From contig OX621241.1 of assembly GCA_951640165.1 (NCBI GenBank), positions 8,555,001 to 8,619,000 of the forward strand: DNA of 64,000 bases. Direction: 5' to 3'. The DNA is from Pseudoips prasinana (Eukaryota; Arthropoda; Insecta; Lepidoptera; Nolidae). The notes under the pieces are model-generated. The model was not told the DNA's origin and did not search any database. It saw only the letters and a list, made by a program, of their open reading frames with translations. Positions 28,501-40,500 of the stretch are shown in pieces. Made by a program: the position numbers and the translations under genes. Within the stretch, counting starts at the first letter, position 1. Each line of letters opens with the position of its first letter.

Positions 28501-31500
28501 TAATACTATGGATGCGCAAGGACATGTAAGTGTTTACTATGTCTTCGGTTATTTAACGTAATTAAGTTGGTCAAATTTCAAATAGGTTGAACTGTTTGAT
28601 TCCTTGATAGTTTTTATGGTTTATGCTATAACTACTGTGCGCCATTTCTACCCGCGTTAAACGTTATAAATTATAGCCTATGTGTTATCCGTATACATAA
28701 GCTATATTACTACAGAGTTTCATCAAAATCTGTTCGGTAGTTTTTGCGTCAACGAGTAACAAACATCTATACTCATAAACTTTCGCATTTATAATATTTG
28801 TAGGATATTAGTAGGATTTAATAAATTAACTGATTGATGACGAGACCCTTAAATAAGAACGCTATAACAATAATTATGTTCTATAATATTGCCTTCGTTA
28901 GTTTCAATACAATTTGATTCGATAATGCATATTATCTTTTTCTAAAATAACTATTCGCTATTAGTAAATTATATAGTAATTTCCAAATGAAAAGAGGGTG
29001 ATATTGGTTTAGTTTCTATTTATTTAGTTATAGAGCCATTAGACTTCCTTTTTTGAGAAGGTTTATTAGATTGATAGGTATATCTTGGTATTTAACGATT
29101 TGACCTTTAAATTTTTAATTGCAAATTTGATATTCAAGAAAAATAAACTGGGTTCTAAAACCATATTGTTTACAAGCAAGCAAGAATTCAACGAGTTGGA
29201 TTTTAAAGGCATACCTCGTCGTTTAACTCCGTTTACAACTGTTCCAAATGTAAAAGCTTTTAAAATGCTCCGATAAAATACTGCGAATATTAAATTGACA
29301 TACACTCTGTACCGACAAAAGCGCCGCCGCTTCGCTCCGTCTACGATCAATGATCATAAACAATCAGTTATAAATCGTGTAAAAACAAAGCAACATAGTC
29401 GCCTGATCATGGGAAAATTTAGAGACATACAGATTGGCTATTGTTTTACACTAATAACATGATATTCTTATAATATTACTTAAAAAAACGAGATTCCAAA
29501 GACATGAAGGTGGTTTTGCATTAGCTTGTCATTTAGCTTGACTATAGAATATATAAGTAATACAGTTAAAGATATTATCGTAGGTATTATTATCTGGCTG
29601 TGTGAATTATGTAATTTTGGATTTTGACTTCACCGAAATAACGATGTAAATGATTGTAGGTTATAATAAATAATAATATCTAAATAATAAAAAAAACTTT
29701 ATTAGAATCACTAATACATATAATAACGATCATTTATTTGCCTGAATACAAATTATTGAAAAGCGTAATACATTTCTTTCAATGAAAATATAATTAGGTT
29801 ATGTATGTTTTATGTTCCTTACATTGTGGAATATATATTAATGAAATATGTATTCAATTCACATCATCATCATCATCAATAAAATTAAATACTTAGCTGT
29901 AAAAACATTTTATAGGATTAAAACTGAATAAAACTCGAAACATATCATATGTTTAAATTTAAAATATGTACTTGAATTTTGTAAACATTTTTAACTAGTC
30001 ATATTTAAGGCTTTGGTTACTAATAACTTTCTTACTCCCTTTAGTTATATACTTTAATTGTTTATCCCATGGCACTTATGTTTATAGTTAGTATATATAC
30101 TACTTGTTCAATCGATAATATTTTAGCACATATTCAAAATGTTTAAGGTGATAAAATTCTAAGCTCTCATTAGCGTTAACATGTTAAAGCGTCGCAATTC
30201 CTTATCCTCATAGTCACTATGATAAGACAAGTGATAATTAGCAAAGAATGCACAACATTCCACCTAATTACTTGTAGATACTATTGTTTTTAAGTTACTG
30301 ACTAATTTTAGTCACACAATTTTTAGTTATTAAAATTTTAGACACTATTATCTAAGTTTCGATAAATATTCAAAAATCTACATTACATTCTTCTTGAGTT
30401 ATTGACTCATTCTAGATAGGTACATTTTTTTTATACATATATACACATACTCTTTTTATACATATACTCTTTGACTCGGCTTATTTTTAAATGTTTGTTA
30501 TTTTGTGATTAATTTTAAAATCAGTTTTTTAATGTATTTTATATTCTATTCTAGACACTGATCTATATATTTTCCGATTTGTATTTTTGTGGATTTTAAT
30601 TCTGAAAAGGGATTTGTTAACGAAATACAGATTTGTATCCGATAGGACATATTATATGTAATAAAAAGTATCTAACATTATCTTTAACTAATAAAAAAGT
30701 TATTTGTGAATACGATAACTACAAATTTAAATAATTTTCAAAACATTACTTAAAGGTCCTTCCATTTTTCATTCTTTAATATGGGGCAGCTCTGAATGCC
30801 TTCCACGCAAAAAAGAATTATCCAAATCCTTCAAAAACAACATACAGTTGAATTGAAATTCTCCTCTTTTTTGAAGACGTTTAAAATGGCAAATAGTACA
30901 AATATTTGTACTATTTGCAAGAATAGAGGTATGTATTGTGCACTGATGACAATACTCTGATTATCAAAGTGTCTACTAACACATCGGCACCATTTTATCA
31001 TCAGTCGTCGTTCGGTGCACAAACAACCGAATATAAGTTTATAACGTATAGAAAAGATTCGTGTGCGGTCGCTCAGAGAAAATATGGCGTGTTACTATAA
31101 GTATCCAATAAATCATCAAAATACCAAAGAATGTAATTCAACAAACAATAGAAAGTATTAATCGAGAGCCGCCAACAAAAACTCATTGAAACTAATAAAG
31201 CTATGACGCAAACGGCAAACATTGGCTCTATTGTAAATTATCGGGTAACAAAAAGTTTCAATATTGAATACAGTTACATACAGCCTTCGGGGAACATTCC
31301 CGCGAACGTGACTCTACCTCATATATCGCTGGGTTGAAAGGCAACGCCTCTCGCGCAACCACTTCCCATAAAACCGTTACCAAAAGCAATACCGACCTTA
31401 TAAGCTTACAGATAAAGCTCAATTAGAAACAACAGGTCTTATTGTAACGTAAAAAAATAGTTCTTCGGTTAACATCGATACAATTTTAAACTTATTACCT

Positions 31501-34500
31501 TGTTATAAAGCTGAGTTTACGATGTATGAGGCAACAGTTCATACGCGCCGCGGGAGTCTACGTACAAAGACGTCTATAAGCATTTCGTCACTTGAACAAA
31601 TACGCTGAAAGGCATTGTATGAGGCTTTGTAGCTTGTAGCGTCGACTAACTGGATTTCTTTATCCGGGCGGTGTGTTTAGACAGGGCGGTTGATGCCTCG
31701 ATTAATGATGGGTTCTCTACCCTAGGTTTTATACTCTGTTTGCCCTGGTTATTTGTAGAAAGATTTTGGGATTGAGATCTTGTGACTACTCATAATACTT
31801 CTTTGTAATCAGTTTGTTTAACTTTTAACACTTAAGTCGTAGTGATAAGATATTTAACGTCGTGAATTTAAAAAACATGGTACTATTGGGTACAAATCTC
31901 AGCAGACCTCATAAAAAGCTTTTATAATTATTTTAAACAACATAAATATTACATAATTCTTGGAGGTTGAAATTAACCTGTCCCGATACCTGCCCTCATA
32001 AAGGATCATCTAGCAATCAAAACAAACATCGTTCATGGTTATCAGTCACAAAACATCATAACATACATTATTATGACGGGTAAGGATAGCAAAAACCGTG
32101 GTTCGTGCGCCTCAATGCACATCGCATAAGCTCCGCATCGAGGCACCGGCGAGGCGAGGCTGCGGTGCCTTTGTGCACCCAGCCTAACAATAAAGAACAA
32201 TTGAACCGCTACTGGGATACAAGAAGCGATTCAATTCGCGTGGAAACTATCCCCATCACAGTGTGCACTTGAGGATTTACCACCTGCTTAAAAAAGGCAC
32301 TTCTGTACATTGTACTTTACCCTTTGTTACCACTTTTTAACACTTGGGATCCTCACTTGGCGTAAGGATACTTACCTACTAAATTACAAAAAGGATTACT
32401 TGCCGAAAATAATCCTAATTACAACGAAAGGATTTAGAATATTGAATCTTTTAAATGAGTTAATTAGGAACGGTACAGCTTTAGGGTTTGAATGAGAGAA
32501 TTCTCACGCAATGAATATCTTTTTGAAGAGTTTATTAAAATAACTGGTCTGTATAATATTGAAATTATATTCAGATACATTTTATAGAGGTGTTGAAGAT
32601 CCGTATCATCGAATTAAGAGATATTTTGCCTATTAAAGATTTTTAGGTTGATTAAGGCACGTATGGAAAAATCCAGTTCGGGGCAGAGCATAATTTCAAA
32701 CTTAAGTACCTACCTAAATGCTTTGATACTGCTTAATCATCAGACCTGTTTTCACTATTATAAACACTCAGAATTTAACCCCCAAGTCAATAGAACTGTA
32801 AAATTTAAAAGTTGAATATGCGACTCTGTCCAACTAATATTCAAGTGAAAATTAACCGTTTTGTCTGAAATATATTTATTAAATGCCATGGATGCCACTC
32901 AGTAGGTACATCTTTTAATAAGTGCCGCGGGGACCGATTTTAACATATCCACTAGAGTATAAATATCTGATATATAAACCTCAGAAATAAAACAACTTTA
33001 TAACTAGATAACCACCTATGGCCTTACCGTGTGCCTAAGTATCTAGGATCTAGGATCCTAGGCTCAAAATAAGCATTTTAACCAATCATTTACGAATCGG
33101 TGAGGACACCTGGCTTTATGATCCTATATAGAGACGCCAGCACATCAAGCTACCCCAATCTGTCAAATTTACCCAATTGAAAGTGAACCTTATGCTAATG
33201 TGATAAAGTTGAAAATCTATAAAATAAATTTGACAGATTGGGGTAGCTGGATGTGCTGGCGTCTGTACATTAGTCTCTCTGTCAACGCCACAAATAAGGC
33301 TTAAACTTATAATACCCCTCTTTAAGCTCTGGAGTTAAAAGGAGTTCAGAATAAAATAAAAACTATGCAACATTCCATGGTTTTTATCCTATAATAAAAA
33401 ACAATATACTATTTTTTACCCCATAGTAAAAGTAGCACAAACATCAACTAAAACACATGTAACTTCGTCAGGATTTTACGAGACATTAACCTTATCTACA
33501 ACGATCAAATCACTGACGCGGAAGCCAAGGGTTCGACCCCGGGCCGAGCAAGCCACCCTCTTATCTGCATCTTGTCACGCTGATTGTTTTTGATACTAAT
33601 TAGAGATGAAAAAACACGTGTAGCATGTTAGATCATAGATTAGATTTGTACTGAGATTAAAACGAATGAATATACTTAGGCATATGAATAAATACGACCT
33701 TGGTATATGTAACGTATGTGGTTAGTGCGGCACTCAATTTGTGTCGCAATTTTTGACATTGAACAAAAAATACTCGAAGACAGTTCTGTTACACTCTATA
33801 CGCGAGAGGTACAGTAAGGGGCAATTGACTAATTGAAATAATGTAGTAAAAGTTAATAATTTCAATTACATATTTTATGACACAATAACTGAATGAAATA
33901 ACCTAAAATAAAACAAATTTAATTTCTTTATAAATTTCCAATGTAAGTTGCCAATATATTTGATTTTATATTAATTAAACAAACTATTCCAGAATCCATG
34001 TATCGCGGGGGAAGTTCAAAATAACAGTACCAGAACCACCATATAGGAAAAAAATTAAAAAAAAATGACGTAGACTTTAATAAAGTGCTTGTAAATAGTC
34101 AGAACATGTTTGTAGTAATATAGTTAAGTATAGATAATTATTTCTAATTACAAATAGATATTTAGGGACATCATTCATAATAGTAATAATATTTAGCTAC
34201 CTTGTATTAAGTTATTGTCAAAGTGATTATGTTTAGGTTTAATTATCTAAATGTATAGTTTAAGGTCACACAAATAGTTGTCCTAATACACGAAGTGCAG
34301 TCGAATTAGAATACAATTAAATTAAAAATATTATCTGCTCTACTCTCTATACCAAAATAAAATAATAATATACAGAACTTTAAAAAAATATTTCTAAATA
34401 CACAGTTGGTATAAAAATCGTTGTTATTTATGAAGTAGTTTTTTTATTAGGTAATATACCGAAATCTTAAATAAAATAAAATCATACTAAATTGTTATCA

Positions 34501-37500
34501 TGAAAATGTATAGAAAAGAGTGCGCCCGTTGAAGTCTTTTGTATTGAATGACAGCAACCACTTTGCTAAATTAAATTAAAATACAATGAGCTTAGTTGTA
34601 AGTACTTGGTATATTAAATAAGTCATAATATATTTTTAATTATAACTAATCAGTAGAAACATTACTGTTATCGGTTACAACATTATTTTGTACGGTCAGC
34701 ATTATAAACCATTGAATTGAAAAAATAATATAAAATAAAAAGGTTTTTATTCAAGTAGACTTTAAAAAAGCGCTTGTAAATAGTCAGAACAAGTTTGTAG
34801 TAATATATTTAAGTGGGTATACATAATTATTTCTAGTTACATAGTAGGTACATGGATTGTTAAAACATTTATTAAATTCATTTTATAATAGTAATGATAT
34901 TTAGCTAGCTTGTATTAAGTTATTTTCAAAATTGGAAATCACGTATTATTTATTTTTAAATCGGAATAGTTAAATAAGAATTAATTCATTTTTTTAAAAT
35001 AAATGCTTCGAGTCTTAATATGGACCGAGTTATCGTTTCAAAATAGAAATTGTTAAATAATACTTAATATTTTACAATAAATACTACTAACACCCATCTC
35101 CTGATTTGTTTCTTTTTGTCAATTGTTAATCCCTCAAAATAAATTTTAAAATTGTATATCTATTAAAACCCTTAATAACTTTTTGGTCCGACTAGGGATT
35201 TAAACTCAGGACCTCATTATTTTGAATACGCTACCGCTAGACCACAGAGGAATATAGTTTTAAAATAACACCGTACATTATAATACCACCTGATAAAATG
35301 AACCGCAAAAAACTTCCAAAATTCAAATGTCTTCACAATCTGAAGGCTGTATCTTATTTGATTGAATACACGACCATGATCGACGAGCTTCCGATCGGTG
35401 AAGCTTTATTGTCTATCTGTCAATCTGTCCGTGTCACACACCTCGGGAACCTTGGGAATTATCAAGATAAAACAAAGGTGATATGTGAAGAATTTTAACA
35501 TTGTTTTTGCGCAGTATTAGTATACATAAAAATTAAAGTATCGAATTCTTATATATTAAATTCATATATTCTATTATCATTTTTATCAGCATTTGCCATC
35601 CAGCGTGGTAATGCGGTCAAACTTCTGGGTACTTTACCTTTTGACGATGCGGATGAATTTTTCAATGTCCTCTAGCCCAGGTCTACTAATTGTTATTTTT
35701 TATCATTGTTTATTTTTATTAATTACCTTTTAGGAAGGGTAGTGTTAATTAATTAAATATTATGCTCAATGTTTCCTTCTCATTTTATATATAGCTATTA
35801 CCTTTTGTTGCTATGTACGGTTGAATAATCTTATGACAAAAATATACTAAAAGGTTTTACAAACAGAAGAGTATAAAAACATGCCATCGTATTATTAATA
35901 TTCTATTTAAGTCGGTTATTGAAATACACCATGTATTTCAATAAAGCTAGATTAAAACTTGAAGGCGCTTTTGCATACTTTTACATTTCTTTAATCTATT
36001 TAGTTCATTTATCTGCAAAAGAACAATGTTTTTGCTAAAATTGTATGAGGCGACGACTTTTTTAGGATTTCGTTTTCTTTTCAAATCTTTCTTTATAAGA
36101 TGATTCTCAAAAAATTGAGACAATAGTGCAAACCCTTTTTATGTGAAGTGGTTACGCGGCGCCTGCAGGTAGCGGTTTGTCGAGTGCTAGATAAGAGCCT
36201 TAGACCTTACTCTGGGCCTTAGGAGGGCCATATGAAAGGGCCGGCGCGACGACTGTCGCCTGCGCAGTTAGTTTCTCATTTCACTTGTTTGTTATTTATA
36301 TTCTATGTCGAGGATCAAGATTAGTGTTTTGTTCTTTTTAAAGACTTCTCGAGTTGATAAGATTAATATTGATATTGGACTTGAAAATCACCGCTTTTGC
36401 TTACCATTAAGTATTGACGGTTTTCAAAGGAAGGCTATCTACAGTTTCTACTTACAAAATAGTGCACTTGTGACGCATTGGTAAAGATAGCCACCTCGCT
36501 ACTCTCTTGGCGAGTTTGTGTTTTAGGTTTGATCCCCGTACAGGAAAAAAAATTGTATTGTCCATATTTAAGCTGTTCTCAATCTGTGAAGTGATAATTT
36601 ACCTAATGCGACACACGTACGTAAATTGGTAAAACGATTAAAGTGTATTGTTTGCAATACATCCTCCGCAATAGGGAAATGGTTCCCTGTATTTTTTACT
36701 TTGCAAACATAAATGGACACAAAGTACACCCAGACACAACTACAAATTATGAGTCGGACAAATAATTGTCCTGTGCGGGACGCTAAGTGGTGAGTTGAGA
36801 CTTAAAAGCTCCGCCCCACGTGAAATCATAAACTAATTGTATTATTAATTGCAAAATGTTAGCCAAGTAAAATGCAGAAGAATCACTAAAGGCATACTCA
36901 CAATTATATGTAACTAGCTCTGCCCCGCGGTTTTACCCGCGTTAAACTTTATAAATGATCACAGCTCTTTCCCCGTAGTTGATAGCGTGATAATATATAG
37001 CCTATATGTTGACCCGACCTCTCAGTAATATTCATGCAAAATTTGAAGTTAATCCATGCAGTACTTTTAGAGTTTAGCCCGGACATACATACAGACAAAC
37101 AGACAAAAATTCTAAAAACGATATTTTTGGTTTCGATATCGATTGTAGATGACGCCCCAAGTATCCTTTAAAAAAAATAATTCAATGTACAGTTTTAACT
37201 TTCCTACGATATGTATAGATTGCAAAATGTTAGCCAAGTAAAATGCAGAAGAATCACTGAAGGCATACTCACAATTATATGTAATTAATACATACTATAG
37301 TATCCAGTGCACGTTTATTATCATTGCCAGTAGCGGCATCGTAGATCTAGCACAGATGGAACAACTCTAATTCAGTTTTTTTAAAGCTACTGCATACGTT
37401 ATAGGTTTTAATTAAGTTCCATTTACGATTCAAGTACAACCTATTTTTACCAACTTTCCTAGGAAAGTTTTCATTACTTTAGTATGTTATTTAGTTAATA

Positions 37501-40500
37501 GTATGGGATCTGCAGTGTATTTAACTGATATTAATTTATCATTTTAATTAGGGGGAGTGTACTTTTGAGATGGTCGTATGTATATTATTTTTAAGTCGTA
37601 TTATAATCGTAGATATCATGTTATAATAGTATTTACTTAATTGCAGTTTCAAAGGATTAAAATTTTGTAAAATGTTTTATTCACATAATGGGTTTATGTG
37701 AATAAAACTTTTTACAACATTTTAATCCTCGGATTGAAATTGTAATTAAGTAAATACTGTTATAACATGATATCTTTGATGAAATTACTCGTTTTTATTA
37801 AGGGCGCTTGTAAATAATCTAAAACATTATTTGGTGCCATTTAAACTATTACACAGAATTACAAACATTAAATTATGAGACGAAACTTGCGATTTAGTTA
37901 TCTCTAGATCCATAAATTATTTTGGTCAAAGTTTATAAAAAAATAATTACATTGCTATCGTGATTATTTTGTCCTATCTATATGTGTTGGTTAGGATAGG
38001 TTAATACCATGCATGACTGACTAATGAGAAAGTTGTTGGTAAAGTCAGGCTAATGTAAATGTTTGTTTGTTCCAGATGGTGTTAACGTCAATGCATAAGT
38101 ACCGTCCGCGCGTGTTAGTAGTGCGCGCGCGCGACGCGGCCGCGCTAGCTTGGGGGGCCCCACACGCCTCCTTCTCCTTCCCAGAGACCGAGTTCATAGC
38201 AGTTACTGCTTATCAGGTAACTAAATTATTAGATTTACCTTAACCTTTAGACAGAACCATTTTGACAATATGTAGTAAAATATAAATTTCAATAATTAAA
38301 CCTAATCATAATCGTCTTGACAATAACTTAATACAAGCTAGCTAAATATCACTACCATTATAAAATAAATTGTATAAATGTTTTAACATTCCGTGTACCT
38401 AAATATCTGTATTAGACTAGATAGAAACTAGAAATAATAACTGTATTACTACAAACATGTTCTGACTATTTACAAACGCTTTTTTAAAGTCTACGTGAAT
38501 AAAAACCGTTTAAGCTTTTAATTTATTTAGATATAACTACTATTAGACAATCATTTTCTTACTCCTCCTTGTTTCTTTCTTATTAAATTCTTTGCGGGAT
38601 CCAAGACAGTTAAAGCAATTCCACGGGATGTGCCTGAGCCTCACCGCTCAGTGTACTTTCATTGTGTGCCACTGTTCATCCAGGCCACGGGAGTTGCAGT
38701 GATGGATAAGAGGGAGGGCCTAGTCCCAATAAAAAAATAATAGTAGATAATTATTACAATATTTTTTTAAAGTTAGGGATTTTGATTTCACTACACGACG
38801 TTTATAGTAAGCCTAGGAGACGTTCACTACTCAACCTGAAAACATAGGCGGCCGAAGGCTCTAACTGTGCAAAATAATAGGTGGCCCACACCAGAACCTT
38901 TGGCGTTTTACTCTCCAATCCGGGTGATTACTAAAGGGTATATGCACGAGAGTGTCGATTTTTAGGGACGTTTTGTGTAACTGAAGACGCGAAGGCGCTC
39001 ATGTGAATGAAGATTCAGGTGGACATTTTATTTCTATGATTGTAAAAAAGGGGGATGGAGAACGATTGTGATGGCGGCGCGTCCAATATTAATGATGTGG
39101 CTCCCTTTTCAAAATCGAGTTAGACTCTTAGTCAGAAGTCCAAGGAAAATATCCTTCCCAAAACTGACAAGCAGTGGCTGAATTCGCTGCCACTGCTTGT
39201 CAGGGAACTGGGCTGCAGGATCTAGTATAAATTGCGTTTATTACTCTAATTAGAAAAAGACTTACGGTTCGCAAATGAAGTGTGATTCGTGGCGCCGTTT
39301 TCATATAATATTTGAGGGAATATTTTACCTTGAGGTTTGCTTCTTTCTATCTGGATGTATGTATTCTATAGTCTGTAACATTATTTTTCGTTCTAAACAC
39401 TAATATAACAGACGAGGCAGAGATAATAAATAGGATTTCGTTTAGTAAAATCAAGTCATTAAAGTTAGGGAACATCACCGTATATTTGGCTGATGGTGTA
39501 GGGGTTAGTGACCGTAACTGCTAAGCCAGAGGACGTGGGTTCAATCCCCACCCAGGGCAAATATTTGTGTGATGAGCATGATTATTTCCTGTGTGTGGGT
39601 GTAATTTATCTCTTATATGATGTATGAATTTAAAAATATTTAGGTATGTTTGTGACCTGTCTAATTACCATAGGATAGGATCTGTCCAGTTTGGGATTAG
39701 ATGGCAGTGTGTTAGTTGTCCGAAGATATTTGTTTATATAATAATATCTAGGGACAATTTCATACAGATCATCCTAGTCCCAAACTAAGCAAAGCTTGTA
39801 CTATGGGTTCCAGGCGACGATATACATACTTATATAGATAGATAAATACTTAAATACACAGTAAATATCCATGACTCAGAAACAAATATTCGTGCTCATC
39901 ACACAAATATTTGCACTTACCGGGATTCGAACCCAGGACCACCAGCTTCGTAGGCAGTGAGTACTCCCAACTAGGCTACGGTGACCGTCATATGTCCCCG
40001 ATGATTCATAAAACTGGTCACCATCATATATCTATTTACTTTGTTTTGGGGTGGACGCAATTTTATATTCACTATGGATAAAAGGATAAAAGTGTCCCCT
40101 CACCTATACGTTATCTAAAGGGAATTCCCTATATGATACGATCGCATGCCACAACTTCGTCGAATACTCGCTACATTTCTCAGAAAACGCATCGATTCGC
40201 ACATACTGGCGGCCATTTTTTTCGCTCGAACGAGGCGCCAAAGCTTTTACGTGTCGTTAAACTAAAAAAAAAAAAAGATTGCGACTGCCGACTAGCGCCG
40301 ACTATTGTAAGTCCTTAACAAAACAATACTGGCTAATTTATGTTTTTGTTCGAGCGGTACTCTTAGATGTATCAGAAGTGCATCTAACTGGAACAGTTAG
40401 ATTCTACAGAAGCCGTACTGAAGCGGTAAAACATTTTGTATAGAATAGATATCGACATATTTTAAGAAACAATAAGCTCAGGGATTCAGTAGACAGTAGT

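Larger units (their letters stand above)
28526..38075 (+). other. Doc: Doc intron (about 9.6 kb)
   Basis: Bounded by GTAAGT and TTTGTTCCAG. Mostly AT-rich. Contains several dispersed repeats annotated separately, two large inverted repeats (33132-33264, 37611-37775) and a perfect 30-bp palindrome (30889-30918). The stretch 28816-33131 shows little recognisable beyond the palindrome and low-complexity AT runs. 31,250-31,700 is a less AT-rich, apparently unique segment. No coding exon seen. Confidence 0.75.
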
